From Candidatus Marispirochaeta associata (lineage in GTDB: Bacteria > Spirochaetota > Spirochaetia > JC444 > Marispirochaetaceae): a stretch of 50,357 nucleotides of DNA. The DNA lies in the NCBI GenBank assembly GCA_001749745.1, contig JWTM01000043.1, positions 1 through 50,357 of the forward strand, given 5' to 3'. This document shows positions 8,001 to 17,090 of the stretch, in pieces (positions within the stretch are counted from its first letter, which is position 1; each line of letters opens with the position of its first letter). Under the pieces are notes generated by a model. The model ran no database searches. It was not told the origin of the DNA and saw nothing but the letters and a program-made list of their open reading frames with translations. The position numbers and the translations under genes were made by a program.

Positions 8001-9134
8001 CTAGCGATACTCCTCGGGAAGCTCCTCTAACGCCTCTTTGACGCCTTGAGCCTGGCCCTTACGGCTGATCAACACCCGACCGTTCTTCACCACCACGATC
8101 AGATCCTCCACCCCGACCAGGGCTACCGGCAGATCGGAGAGGACGAAGTTGCCCTCGGACTCGACTCCCGCGACCGCCGGAGCGTCTCCGGGGAAGACCC
8201 GGGCGTACTCGTCCCAGCTGCCGATATCGTTCCATTGGAACGAGGCCGCCAGCACCGCCGCCCGGCGAGTCTGCTCCATGACTGCATAGTCGATGGAGAT
8301 CTTGGGGGCTTTATCGTAAATCATGGCCGTCGTCTCGTCGGTAAAGAGGCGCTTGATCGGCCCCTCGGTCGGCTTGGCCCCCAGGGCGGAGAGGGCGCGG
8401 TAGAGGTGGGCGATCTGCGGGGCGTGCTCCTCCAGCTCTGAAGCAAATATGGAGAGGGAGAAGAGAAACATCCCGGAGTTCCAGGTGAAATTTCCGGCCT
8501 GCAGGAAGTCCTCGGCGGTCTCACTATCCGGTTTCTCCCGGAAACGGGCCACTAGGTTCCCCCGGGCGCCGCTCCCGGAGATGGACTCCCCCGCTTCGAT
8601 GTAGCCGTAACCGGTCTCGGGACGGGACGGGCGGATGCCGAAGGTAACGATGTAGCCCTCCCGGGCCAGCACCGCCCCGGCGGCTACATCCTCGGCAAAG
8701 GCGCTCAGCGGTTCGATCAGGTGATCCGCCGGCAGCACCAGGGCGGTCTCGTGGGAGTCGCCGCGCCCGCTTAAAGATGCCAGCGCTGCGGCCCCGGCGG
8801 CGATGGCGGCGGCGGTGTTCCTGGCCGAGGGCTCGGGCAGAATAAAGAGCTCCGGCGTCTCCACGCCCTGCTGAGTCTGATCCGAAACTAAGCCTTTGAG
8901 CTCCGCCTCGGTCTGATCAGCCTGACTCGCCAGAGTAATAATTATGATGCGTTTGGGCCGCAAAGAAGCCGCCCGCTCGATGGTGAGCCGGATCAGGGAC
9001 TTTCCGTCCCGCACCGTCATAAACTGCTTCGGAAGATCCTTAATCGAGGCCGGCCAGAGCCGGGTTCCCGAGCCTCCGGCGAGGATCATGATGGTGTCGA
9101 CTAGCGGGTGGGTTTTCGATACTGATTCACTCAT
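8001..9134 (-). CDS. manC: Mannose-1-phosphate guanylyltransferase
   Basis: This enzyme makes GDP-mannose from mannose 1-phosphate and GTP for polysaccharide or glycolipid synthesis. The nucleotide-binding signature GGSGTRLWP is at residues 20-28, followed by PKQF at 35-38, the LPADHLI loop, WNSGMFLF, the SIDYAVME block and WNDIGSW. At 377 residues it is the single-domain form, without the C-terminal phosphomannose isomerase domain of longer ManC/AlgA proteins. An AGGATG ribosome-binding site precedes ATG 9134. It follows the barrel-protein gene on the same strand by 56 bp, so they could be cotranscribed. Confidence 0.92.
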   Translation of the reverse strand: MSESVSKTHPLVDTIMILAGGSGTRLWPASIKDLPKQFMTVRDGKSLIRLTIERAASLRPKRIIIITLASQADQTEAELKGLVSDQTQQGVETPELFILPEPSARNTAAAIAAGAAALASLSGRGDSHETALVLPADHLIEPLSAFAEDVAAGAVLAREGYIVTFGIRPSRPETGYGYIEAGESISGSGARGNLVARFREKPDSETAEDFLQAGNFTWNSGMFLFSLSIFASELEEHAPQIAHLYRALSALGAKPTEGPIKRLFTDETTAMIYDKAPKISIDYAVMEQTRRAAVLAASFQWNDIGSWDEYARVFPGDAPAVAGVESEGNFVLSDLPVALVGVEDLIVVVKNGRVLISRKGQAQGVKEALEELPEEYR

Positions 9135-9190
9135 ATCTTCATCCTACTCCGGAGGCCTATGGCAGACAATAGCCTATCGATATGGAGCTA

Positions 9191-10432
9191 TCAGAGACTA
9201 AGCCCCGCACCGATCGATAGTTGCATGATCGAAAGGTCTTGGGATTCGGCAAAAAAATCTTGGCTAGTTAGCTTGCTTACATGGGTGTAGGTAATCCTCG
9301 GAGATATGCAGAAGTACTTAAAAATAACGTCGGCACCCGCCTCAATACAGAATCCGGTCCCACTCTCAGATTTCCCATCCATATCAAAAAACGACCAATA
9401 CTCCTCTAAGGTAATCGTCGTACTAGTCAATCCGGCACCCGCATATACTGCGAACGCATCCGCCAAGGGGAAAAGACCGCCCATGGTAAGACGTAGATCA
9501 GTAACCGAAAAATCATCTACAGTATAGTCTCCTTCCTCCCATTCAAACTCCTGAGTTAGAAGTCCTACACCGAAGCCCAAATAGAGATGATTCCTGAAAT
9601 CAATGAGAAGATGAAAATCGATTCCACTGCCGTTAAGAGCAAAGGTTTCATCTCCAAAGTCAGCATCATGAAAGTCTTCGATAATATCCGCCGCACTGCC
9701 TTTAAAGGTCGGTAAAACAGTGCTTACAATAAGGTGGGAAAAGTGCTTTGTATGAGATTTCCGCTTCACTCGGGTGGGTCTTTCAATCAAAGGTTCTTGA
9801 TACTTCTTGACTGAGCTAAGAGGAGTTGCGAGAGATTGGCTCCATATAAACGCTGAGGAACTGATTTGGTCCCCTATTTCCCGGGCCATATCTGAGAGGA
9901 CAAGCACATTCCCCTTTTTTTTTATTTGCTCTTCAGTCAGAAGCTCTCCAGTCCGGGAATCATAGACTGTGGCCTCTAGGACGAACTCATCATTTTTATT
10001 CTCGAGAATTAATACACACAGCAAACCTATAGCCTCTGCCTCAGCCTTAACATGCTCTTCCCTATTGTTGACTGTAGCCAGCTCATACAGCAAATCAGGA
10101 CGCTCCATATTGCCAGGAGGCACGGCTTGTAGGAAAGGACTATACTCCAGCTGTTCCGCGACTATTTCCGCAATCGAAGAACCAAGATTACGATACTCCT
10201 CGGATAGAACATAGGTGTTGGGGACGGAAATCATATATTCTTGAATCGGATTAGCATCTAAGTTCGGGAAGAGGGGCACATCCGGAATGATCGGTGAGAT
10301 AGGCGAATTTCCATCAAGGTACTTCTCTATATCCCGCATGAGCCTATCCATTTCTTCCCTATCTTCTCGGTCAGCAAATGAAAAAAGTGAAAAAAGTAAC
10401 AGAAGAGGGAGAATTAAAAGCAGCTTTTTCAT
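9191..10432 (-). CDS. Exported protein with TolB-N-like domain and outer-membrane barrel
   Basis: A 413-residue protein with a signal peptide (MKKLLLILPLLLLFSLFSFA). Residues about 70-205 resemble the TolB N-terminal or CsgG/GNA1162-type alpha/beta fold (DLLYELATVN, LLCVLILENK, VYDSRTGELL). Residues about 230-413 consist of alternating strands ending in GAGLSL, typical of a small outer-membrane beta-barrel whose last strand carries the insertion signal. It may therefore link a periplasmic domain to a barrel. The function is unknown. GAGGT lies 7 nt before the ATG. Confidence 0.6.
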   Translation of the reverse strand: MKKLLLILPLLLLFSLFSFADREDREEMDRLMRDIEKYLDGNSPISPIIPDVPLFPNLDANPIQEYMISVPNTYVLSEEYRNLGSSIAEIVAEQLEYSPFLQAVPPGNMERPDLLYELATVNNREEHVKAEAEAIGLLCVLILENKNDEFVLEATVYDSRTGELLTEEQIKKKGNVLVLSDMAREIGDQISSSAFIWSQSLATPLSSVKKYQEPLIERPTRVKRKSHTKHFSHLIVSTVLPTFKGSAADIIEDFHDADFGDETFALNGSGIDFHLLIDFRNHLYLGFGVGLLTQEFEWEEGDYTVDDFSVTDLRLTMGGLFPLADAFAVYAGAGLTSTTITLEEYWSFFDMDGKSESGTGFCIEAGADVIFKYFCISPRITYTHVSKLTSQDFFAESQDLSIMQLSIGAGLSL

Positions 10433-10510
10433 TGAATACCTCTTTTTGAATGCACAATATTAACACGAGTATAGGCTTGCTTTGAGCAGTTTACAAGGAA
10501 GAAATCTTCT

Positions 10511-10801
10511 CTATAAGGCGGTCTCTTTCAATTTGCCCGTCAGATACTTATGCAGCACCATGGAGACCAGGGTTTGATAAGGGATCCCCTCCTCCAAGGC
10601 GCGAATCTTTAAATTCTTCAAATCTCTTTCGGATATTCGAATATTCATTCTTTTATCCTTCTTGAGTGTGGATATAGCCCTTTGAACGGCATCATCGATT
10701 GCATCCTCTTTATCTGGGACCGACTCGAACTCCCCCTTCTCGACCGATTCCATCAGCTCTTTTTCTTCGCTATCCAATGGTTCGAAGGCCTTGTTTTGCA
10801 T
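10511..10801 (-). CDS. Solitary CopG/ribbon-helix-helix antitoxin
   Basis: A 96-residue protein whose C-terminal half (MNIRISERDLKNLKIRALEEG, then PYQTLVSMVLHKYLTG) matches the ribbon-helix-helix antitoxin family that usually partners BrnT- or RelE-like toxins. The N-terminal half is acidic and probably disordered until it binds a toxin. An in-frame GTG lies three codons upstream, but ATG 10801 is chosen because AGGAGG ends 8 nt before it. No matching toxin gene is adjacent; the next gene upstream is the unrelated vapC. It may be an orphan left after toxin loss. Confidence 0.75.
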   Translation of the reverse strand: MQNKAFEPLDSEEKELMESVEKGEFESVPDKEDAIDDAVQRAISTLKKDKRMNIRISERDLKNLKIRALEEGIPYQTLVSMVLHKYLTGKLKETAL

Positions 10802-10850
10802 ATCAATCACCTCCTAAGAAGGTATTTCCTCGACATATAGTCCTCGAGGA

Positions 10851-11264
10851 TTAAAGCAAGTTAGAGTCTACCCAATTCTCAATCCGAAGCCCTTCAATAC
10901 GTTCGAACTCCTTTATATTATTGGTGACTAAGATCATATCCCTATTGAGAGCAATCGCCCCGATCAATATATCCATATTGCCGATGATTCGGCCCGTCTG
11001 CTCTAATTGAGAACGTATCGCGCCGTAGGTATAGGCATCGGATTGAGTAAAATCAACTATCTCGAAGGGGAGGAGAAATTCCATCAAAGCCATGCGGTTC
11101 TCTGCTTGTCTGCTGCTTTTTTCGATTCCATATGCTAATTCCGCTATGGTCATGGATGCTATACCGATTTGATCGAGTCCGGTCTCTTCGATACGATCGA
11201 AAATTGCGGAATATCTCCGGTTCAAGATGTAGATACAAATATTAGTATCGAAAATGTATCTCAT
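10851..11264 (-). CDS. vapC: VapC toxin, PIN-domain ribonuclease
   Basis: A 137-residue PIN-domain endoribonuclease, the toxin of a type II toxin-antitoxin pair. The acidic metal-binding residues are visible: Asp6 (FDTN), Glu42 (TIAEL) and Asp97 (GNMDILIGA), followed by VTNN near 112-115. Known VapC proteins cut tRNA or rRNA and inhibit translation. The start codon overlaps the stop codon of vapB by 4 nt (ATGA), which couples synthesis of antitoxin and toxin. Confidence 0.93.
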   Translation of the reverse strand: MRYIFDTNICIYILNRRYSAIFDRIEETGLDQIGIASMTIAELAYGIEKSSRQAENRMALMEFLLPFEIVDFTQSDAYTYGAIRSQLEQTGRIIGNMDILIGAIALNRDMILVTNNIKEFERIEGLRIENWVDSNLL

Positions 11265-11491
11265 GAAAGAAATTCGCGCGACTGCGGCTTCTCGGTATCT
11301 CGAGTAAAGATCAGGTCGTCTGAGAATTTCTCAATCGATTCTCGAAAGACCTTCCAAACCTTATCCTTGGGGATCAGCATGACCACATCATCAAGCTTCT
11401 TAATATAGACATCGTCCCCGGCAAAGCGATACTCCTTCGGTAATCGTACCGCCTGGCTCCGGCCGTTCTCGAATAGTTTTGCAGTATCCAT
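11261..11491 (-). CDS. vapB: VapB antitoxin, AbrB-type
   Basis: A 76-residue antitoxin that should neutralise the VapC encoded next to it and repress the operon. The N terminus ([20 protein letters not shown]) is the classic SpoVT/AbrB swapped-hairpin DNA-binding domain; the C terminus is the toxin-binding tail. GGAGG lies 8 nt before the ATG. An inverted repeat at 11504-11525 just upstream is a probable operator. Confidence 0.92.
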   Translation of the reverse strand: MDTAKLFENGRSQAVRLPKEYRFAGDDVYIKKLDDVVMLIPKDKVWKVFRESIEKFSDDLIFTRDTEKPQSREFLS

Positions 11492-11503
11492 CGTGATACC
11501 TCC

Positions 11504-11525
11504 ATATTGGTATATACTGCAATAT
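11504..11525 (-). promoter_or_regulatory. Probable VapB/VapBC operator
   Basis: ATATTG (11504-11509) and CAATAT (11520-11525) form a perfect inverted repeat with a 10-bp spacer that itself contains the palindrome GTATATAC. It lies 12 bp upstream of the vapB start codon, a position suited to autorepression. Confidence 0.6.
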
Positions 11526-11594
11526 AGATCACCCGTAAGGATTTATCAACTTCCATTTAACCATTACTTACCCAACTTCAAAAATACTTAATCA

Positions 11595-11623
11595 TTGACC
11601 AAGCCTCCCGGCCCGGGTATCAT
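11595..11623 (+). promoter_or_regulatory. Sigma-70 promoter of ilvE
   Basis: TTGACC (11595-11600), a 17-bp spacer and TATCAT (11618-11623). The predicted leader of about 43 nt is too short for a T-box or leader-peptide attenuator. Confidence 0.75.
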
Positions 11624-11672
11624 GAAGGACTACGTTACGTACTGATTTTTCATTAACCGCGGAGGTTCGTCG

Positions 11673-12755
11673 ATGGCTTTCACCCTGTCCGTTTATCCCT
11701 GGTCCTACCTAGCGAAATACGAGGACGGCGCCTGGTCCGAGAAGTACCAGGAGAAGGCCCACAAGACGCCCGCCGAAGAGGCGGCCTTGAGCGATGCGGA
11801 GCGGACCGAACTTCTGGGACAGCGGAACTCCTTCCCCGAGCTGCCCCTGGTAAACTATACCACCCAGTACGGGATGGGCTGTTTCGAGGGCCTCAAGGCC
11901 TTCCCCCAGAAGGACGGATCCTTGAAGATCTTCCGGCCCGACGAGAACGCTAAGCGCTTCCGCCGCTCCATGGAGGGGCTGAAGATGCCCGGCTTCCCGG
12001 AGGAGTCCTTCGTGAAGGCCGCCTTAGAGACGGTAAAGCGCAATCGGGACCTGGGTTTCGCCCCCGCCTACGACGCCGCCTGGGAGAAGGGCGACTTCGC
12101 CGAGGGGCACGCGGTCTATATTCGACCCTTTAGCTACTCCGAGCCCGCGATCGGACTGGGTTTGAGCAGTCACCCCTGGGTGATCATGATCACCACCCCG
12201 GTGGGCTCCTACTTCCGCCCGGGAAACACCAAGGCGGTGACAACCGACAAGGTGCGGGCCTTCCCCGGCGGCACCGGCTGGATCAAGTGCGACGCCAACT
12301 ACGTGGTCCCCACGCTGACCAAGAAGGAGGCCGAAGCCGAGGGCTATATGGAGGCGATCTTCCTGGACGCGACCGAGAAGCGCTACCTGGAGGAGGGCTC
12401 ATCGTGCAACATCTTCTTCATCCTCGAGAACGGCAAGCTGGTCACCCCGGAACTGGGAGACACGATCTTGCCGGGTATCACCCGGGCGAGCATTATCCAG
12501 ATCGCCAAGGATAAAGGCATAAGGGTGGAAGAGCGCAAGCTTACCATCGATGAGGTGATGGATACCGCTACCGAATGCTTCGTCACCGGCACCGCCGCGG
12601 GCGTCGGCTATATCGAGTCGATCACCCACCACGGGAAGACCAAGGTCTTTAACGAGACAAAAATCGGTGAGACGACCCACGAGCTGCAGATCACCTTAAA
12701 AGGGATTCAGTACGGTTCGGTGGAAGACACCCACGGCTGGATGTTCGAGGTATAG
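11673..12755 (+). CDS. ilvE: Branched-chain amino acid aminotransferase
   Basis: This class IV PLP enzyme interconverts leucine, isoleucine and valine with their 2-oxo acids. The PLP lysine is Lys205 in GGTGWIKCDANYV. Other family blocks include YGMGCFEGLKAF, VYIRPFSY, LEEGSSCNIFF and PGITRASI. The 360-residue length fits the long (BCAT1-like) subfamily. GGAGG precedes the ATG at 11673. It is monocistronic and convergent with the large TPR gene, with 10 bp between the stops. Confidence 0.95.
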   Translation: MAFTLSVYPWSYLAKYEDGAWSEKYQEKAHKTPAEEAALSDAERTELLGQRNSFPELPLVNYTTQYGMGCFEGLKAFPQKDGSLKIFRPDENAKRFRRSMEGLKMPGFPEESFVKAALETVKRNRDLGFAPAYDAAWEKGDFAEGHAVYIRPFSYSEPAIGLGLSSHPWVIMITTPVGSYFRPGNTKAVTTDKVRAFPGGTGWIKCDANYVVPTLTKKEAEAEGYMEAIFLDATEKRYLEEGSSCNIFFILENGKLVTPELGDTILPGITRASIIQIAKDKGIRVEERKLTIDEVMDTATECFVTGTAAGVGYIESITHHGKTKVFNETKIGETTHELQITLKGIQYGSVEDTHGWMFEV

Positions 12756-12765
12756 AGAAGGGTAA

Positions 12766-15700
12766 CTACTCTAGCCAGAGGGTCTCCAGATCCAAGGGCA
12801 AATCGCCGTAGATCTGGAGCTCATAATTCTCCACCGGATAGAGCATAGCCCGCTGATTCAGGTATCCCAGGTTAACCGCGCTGGTGCGCTCCATGGTCTC
12901 CGGATTCCGCGAGAGGAGATCGAAATACTCGGTCGAATCGGTCAGGTGCACCAGGGCCCGGGAGAACTTCTGCCTGTCCCCCGAAGCGAGGCTCAGGCGC
13001 TGCATGGTTACCCCTAAATTGTTATTGACCCGAATCATGCGGTCGATCAGCGAGCGGTCCTCGGGCCGTTCCTGAGGCAGGAGGACGCTGATATTGCGCC
13101 GCTGCTGCTCGAGCTCGTCCAAAAGCTGGGTATAGTAGCCCTGGGCCGCGAAGAAGTCCGAACGCTGAAAGAGGGCGTTCCCGGTGGCGTAGAGCAGATT
13201 CTCGTTCCCGGAATAGCCCTGGGAGGCCAGGTAGAACTCGGCCAGGGCGTCCCGATAACGCTCGTTGTTGTAGTGGATATAGCCCTTCTTGTAATTCAGA
13301 TCGATACTGGTATAGCCGTTCGCCTCGGCCGTCTCGAACATGCCGAATGCCTGGTCGAACTCGGCGGCCACATAGTAGTAGAGATTCCCTAAATTACGGT
13401 AGATGCGGCCGTACCGGGCCTCGGGCTCGAGGATGCGCCGGTTTCTGGCGTCCTCGTAGCTCTCCTTGGCCTGCAGATAGTACTCCTCGGCCGTCAGGTA
13501 CTCGCCGTCCTCGTAATCGACCTCCCCCTGGCGGTTGTAGGTGTCGATCAGGGTGCCTAAACGCCGCCGACCGAGGGGGCGGGACTCTTCCAAGTAGTAC
13601 TCGGCAAAATCGAGGGCCTTGCGCTCCTCCGCCTCGTTCTCGACCCGGCGGAAGTAGCGCGCCATGTGGTAGTGAGCCTCCGGCACCGTCTCGTCCTGGT
13701 CCATGGCTCGGGTCAGGATACCCTTCACGTCGTCCAGGTCGTTCTGATCGATTAGATAGCCGCCCAGCTCGGCGTAAGCGTCGGGCTCCACATTGAGCCC
13801 CGGATCAGCCTCGAACTGCTCCTTTAGGCGCACCACCTCGGCGTAGTTGTCGACCCGGATAAAGTAGCGCAGCATCCGGAAGAGGAGCTCGTACTTGCTG
13901 CCGTAGTACTGCATAAGGGTGGCGTAGGAGCGCCGGGCCTGTTCGTAGCGATCGAACTCGTACTCTCCCCAGGCCAGGTAGTTATCCCCCGCCGAGAGGA
14001 GGGCGTCGTAGTCCCGCTTATCCTGATTCAGCAGCACCGCCAAAATCTCTTCGGCGTGCTCGAAGTTCTCGAGCTTATCCCGCTCCATGGCCGCATAGTC
14101 GAGCAGGGCTCGCCGTTCGGCTCCCCGGATGCGCCGTATTTGGGGCTGCTTCATAAGCCGCCCGTCCTCCTCAGAGATACCAACGACGGTGGAGACAAGC
14201 TGCTCATACTTCTCCGCCGCCAGGCCGTATTGGCGCTTCTGCTGAAAGCCCTCGGCGTAGCGGAAGTACTGTTTCTTGTAGCGCCACTCGTTAACCGCTC
14301 GATTGAAGTAGAGATTCGCCTCCCGGAAGGAGTCCTCCTCCAGCTGCTCGTAGCCGGCGTTATAGAGAATCAAGGCGTGGATCGGCCGGTAGACGAAGGT
14401 CAGGGTGAGATAGGTGAGCAGACCGAGGATGATAACCCCCGCCGCCATTACCCGCAGGATCGGCAGAACGCTCTCCCGGAAGGCGTAGGCAAAGGTGCCC
14501 TTCTCCGCCTCGAAGGCGGCGCCGCTGCTCTTCTCGTAGCGGCTCGGAATCTTGATCTTCTTGCCGGTGATAGCGCCGACGATGCCGGCCAGCTCCTTCG
14601 GACTCGCCCCGTCGATCAAAGCCTGCACCAGCTTCTGCAGGTGAGCGCCGGCCAGGTTCTTCTCGCCGATCAGCTCCTCGATAGCGATGCGCAGATTCAA
14701 CGGCTGCCGGTTGAGGGTCTCCTGCAAGGCGTGGAAATCATCATCGTCCAGCTCCAGCTCGTCGGTCCCGGCGGGAATCTCCTCGCTGACGGCCAGGGCC
14801 GGATTGAGGGCCTCCTCCGTGCCGACCTCGGGACCCTCTTCGATCTCGCCGAACTGCTCGCCCAGGTCGCCCAGGCTGAACTCGTCGACCTCGAAGTTTG
14901 TCTCGTCGATATCCTCGATATCCCCGGCGGTGGGAATATCAAAATCTCCGCCGAAGGAGGCGAAATCCTCGTCCCCCGCCTCTACATCGGGGAGGGAGAA
15001 ATCCTCCTCGGGAGGAGCCGCTGACGACGCAGCCTCGCCCTCGGGCTCCTCGAAAGGAAAACCCTCGGGCATCGAGAAATCGGCGGTCTCGGTATCGTCG
15101 AAGAAGGAGAGCTCCTCGCTCTCTTCGGCGGCCGGTGCCTCGGGAGTCTCTTCCACCGCGGCTTCGCCGGCGGGCGGCTCTTCGTCGAAGCTGAGATCCT
15201 CCTCGGCAAACTCCTCCGGCAGGGAGAAATCTTCTTCAACAAACGCCTCTTCAGCAGCCGGGGCCTCCTCTTCGAAGGAGAACTCCTCGGGCAGGGAGAA
15301 GTCCTCTTCTGCGGCCGGCTCGTCTGCGAAAGGGGCCTCTTCAGCCGGCGCTTCCCCGAGCTCCTCCTCGCCTTCCGCACTCTCCTCAGAAAGAGAGAGC
15401 ATATCCGCGGCGGCGGCGAACTCCTCGGGAATCTCGAAGGACTCCTCCTCGCCTTCCTCATCGGGTAGCTCGAAGTCGCCGGGCTCCTCTCCTGGCTCCT
15501 CAGGCAACTCGAAGTCTATGGACTCATCCGCTTCCCCGGTCTCCTCGGGCAGCTCGAAGTCGCCGGGCTCCTCTCCTGGCTCCTCAGGCAACTCGAAGTC
15601 TATGGACTCGTCGGTCTCTTCGGGAAAGGCGAACTCGTCAAACTCATCCCCGGCGGCGTCGACAGTCTCTTCGGCGGATGCCTCGGCTTCTTGCGGCTCC

Positions 15701-16227
15701 TCGAATTCTTCCGGCAGGTCAAACTCGCCCAGATCCTCTTCGACCGGCTCTTCGGGCAGCTCGAAATCGTCGAACTCCTCACCGGACGTTTCCGAGGCTT
15801 CAGAATCTTCAGGCTCGAGATCGGGAAAAGAGAAATCATCTTCACCAATGTCTTCAATTTCGGTGGGCGCGGGTTCGGCGGACGCCTCCTCCGGCTGATC
15901 CTCCTCTTCCAGATCGAATCCGGCCAAGAGGTCCTCGGGGATGGAGAAATCGTCCTCTTCGCCGGCCACCGGCGGCATCTCGTCCTCGCCGCTGTCGATG
16001 CCGAAGAAATCTGCATCCTCGTCTATCGAATCGACAGGACCCCCCTCCTGCATGTTCTCGGCCTCCTCTTCGGAGACGTTCAGGAGTGCATCCAGGTCGG
16101 CGTCCAGGCCTTGATCGGGCGCGGAGATATCCTCCAGCCGCTCCCCCCGCTCCGCGAGAATAGAGGGTTCGTGACCGAGGGAGTTGAGTTCAGACTTAAA
16201 TTGTTCGATCTCCTCAATCTTGGGCAC
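12766..16227 (-). CDS. flcA: Large TPR membrane protein, probable flagellar collar protein FlcA
   Basis: A 1153-residue protein in three parts. Residues about 40-500 are extremely acidic and low-complexity, with 15 copies of a short motif of the form D/E-F-x-hydrophobic-Pro (DFSLP, DFELP and similar). A single transmembrane helix (about 588-611) follows, and then a long array of TPR-like helices (about 624-1130). This arrangement and the opening PKIEEIEQFKSELNSLGHE resemble the spirochaete collar protein FlcA (BB0236 of Borrelia), a periplasmic TPR protein of the flagellar motor; that identity is from memory of the family. GTG 16227 is chosen as start because AAAGGA ends 6 nt before it; a TTG 11 codons earlier has no such site. 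Confidence 0.65.
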   Translation of the reverse strand: MPKIEEIEQFKSELNSLGHEPSILAERGERLEDISAPDQGLDADLDALLNVSEEEAENMQEGGPVDSIDEDADFFGIDSGEDEMPPVAGEEDDFSIPEDLLAGFDLEEEDQPEEASAEPAPTEIEDIGEDDFSFPDLEPEDSEASETSGEEFDDFELPEEPVEEDLGEFDLPEEFEEPQEAEASAEETVDAAGDEFDEFAFPEETDESIDFELPEEPGEEPGDFELPEETGEADESIDFELPEEPGEEPGDFELPDEEGEEESFEIPEEFAAAADMLSLSEESAEGEEELGEAPAEEAPFADEPAAEEDFSLPEEFSFEEEAPAAEEAFVEEDFSLPEEFAEEDLSFDEEPPAGEAAVEETPEAPAAEESEELSFFDDTETADFSMPEGFPFEEPEGEAASSAAPPEEDFSLPDVEAGDEDFASFGGDFDIPTAGDIEDIDETNFEVDEFSLGDLGEQFGEIEEGPEVGTEEALNPALAVSEEIPAGTDELELDDDDFHALQETLNRQPLNLRIAIEELIGEKNLAGAHLQKLVQALIDGASPKELAGIVGAITGKKIKIPSRYEKSSGAAFEAEKGTFAYAFRESVLPILRVMAAGVIILGLLTYLTLTFVYRPIHALILYNAGYEQLEEDSFREANLYFNRAVNEWRYKKQYFRYAEGFQQKRQYGLAAEKYEQLVSTVVGISEEDGRLMKQPQIRRIRGAERRALLDYAAMERDKLENFEHAEEILAVLLNQDKRDYDALLSAGDNYLAWGEYEFDRYEQARRSYATLMQYYGSKYELLFRMLRYFIRVDNYAEVVRLKEQFEADPGLNVEPDAYAELGGYLIDQNDLDDVKGILTRAMDQDETVPEAHYHMARYFRRVENEAEERKALDFAEYYLEESRPLGRRRLGTLIDTYNRQGEVDYEDGEYLTAEEYYLQAKESYEDARNRRILEPEARYGRIYRNLGNLYYYVAAEFDQAFGMFETAEANGYTSIDLNYKKGYIHYNNERYRDALAEFYLASQGYSGNENLLYATGNALFQRSDFFAAQGYYTQLLDELEQQRRNISVLLPQERPEDRSLIDRMIRVNNNLGVTMQRLSLASGDRQKFSRALVHLTDSTEYFDLLSRNPETMERTSAVNLGYLNQRAMLYPVENYELQIYGDLPLDLETLWLE
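15467..15609 (-). repeat. 84-bp tandem repeat inside the TPR protein gene
   Basis: Bases 15467-15525 and 15551-15609 are identical over 59 bp, giving an 84-bp (28-codon) period. The repeat is in frame and doubles two of the acidic motifs. It probably arose by slippage or unequal exchange. Confidence 0.9.
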
Positions 16228-16329
16228 AGATATTCCTTTCTGTTTCTGAGTTTCGGCCAAATATCTCTTCTGTTCAAGTGGGAATTCATGAGATTAAGAG
16301 ATTCCCTTCTAAAGCCGAGAATTGTAGTA

Positions 16330-17088
16330 ATGAAGCACTCGTTCCTCTTGCGCACCGTGCTGTTGCTATCTCTCCTCCTCTTGCCCCTGGTCAGCCTTAC
16401 CGCACAGGAGGCGAATGACCCTCGACTGCAGACCTATCTGCATACCCTGCAGAACGGGGACATTCCGCGGATTATCGAGGATCATCTGGTTTTGACCTAT
16501 GTCAGCCGAATACCGGTACGCTACGTGGCGGCGGCTTTCGCCCACGAGAGCTTCGGGGAACTTCACCTCTACCGGAAGAATCAGAACGGGATCTTCGTGC
16601 TCGCCTATCCCCTGAAGGGCTTGCCCGCCGGCTTAAGGGATGAGCTCCGTTATCGGATCGTCGTCGACGGACTCTGGATGCAGGATCCCCTCAACCCGGA
16701 TCAGCAGCAGGACTCCCGGGGGATTCCCCTCTCCCGCAAGGTGCTGCCCACCCGTCCTCAAACCCTTTTAGACACACCGATTGCGAATCCCGACGGCACC
16801 TACAGCTTCATCTACACTGGCGATTCGGGAATGGACGTCCGTTTAGCCGGGGACTTTAATCGCTGGAGCCCCTTCAGCCATCCCCTGCGGGAGGTCTCTC
16901 CCGGGGAGTACGAGCTCAAACTGCGCCTCTACGAGGGGCTTCACCGCTACCGCTTCATTGTAAACGGAGAGGAGCGATTCGACGAACGCAATCCTCGAAC
17001 CGGCTACGACCAGTACGGCCGGCGGATATCCCTGATTACCGTACCGCCCGCTAACAGCGAGGGCGCTCTCTTAGCAGAACGGCGCTGA
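16330..17088 (+). CDS. Exported protein with glycogen-binding (CBM48/AMPK-type) domain
   Basis: A 252-residue protein starting with a signal peptide (MKHSFLLRTVLLLSLLLLPL and a short polar end). The N-terminal half is unassigned. Residues about 150-235 form an E-set carbohydrate-binding module with the signature LAGDFNRWSP, YELKLRLYEG and HRYRFIVNGE, related to AMPK/glycogen-branching-enzyme modules. The protein may recognise alpha-glucan in the periplasm or serve as a structural Ig-like domain. The frame is open further upstream, but the signal peptide supports ATG 16330. It is divergent from the flcA-like gene and ends 2 bp before the methyltransferase gene. Confidence 0.7.
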   Translation: MKHSFLLRTVLLLSLLLLPLVSLTAQEANDPRLQTYLHTLQNGDIPRIIEDHLVLTYVSRIPVRYVAAAFAHESFGELHLYRKNQNGIFVLAYPLKGLPAGLRDELRYRIVVDGLWMQDPLNPDQQQDSRGIPLSRKVLPTRPQTLLDTPIANPDGTYSFIYTGDSGMDVRLAGDFNRWSPFSHPLREVSPGEYELKLRLYEGLHRYRFIVNGEERFDERNPRTGYDQYGRRISLITVPPANSEGALLAERR

Positions 17089-17090
17089 CG

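Noticed and set aside
11624..11672. T-box or leader-peptide control of ilvE
   Set aside because: The leader is only about 43 nt and shows no branched-chain codon run or stem structure.
15467..15609. CRISPR-like repeat
   Set aside because: Only two copies, 59 bp long, in frame within a coding region; no spacers or cas genes.
14056..15898. Long open frames antisense to the acidic part of the FlcA-like gene
   Set aside because: They follow from the repetitive Glu/Asp codons of the real gene; the translations are Ser- or Gly-rich low-complexity sequence without domains or ribosome-binding sites.
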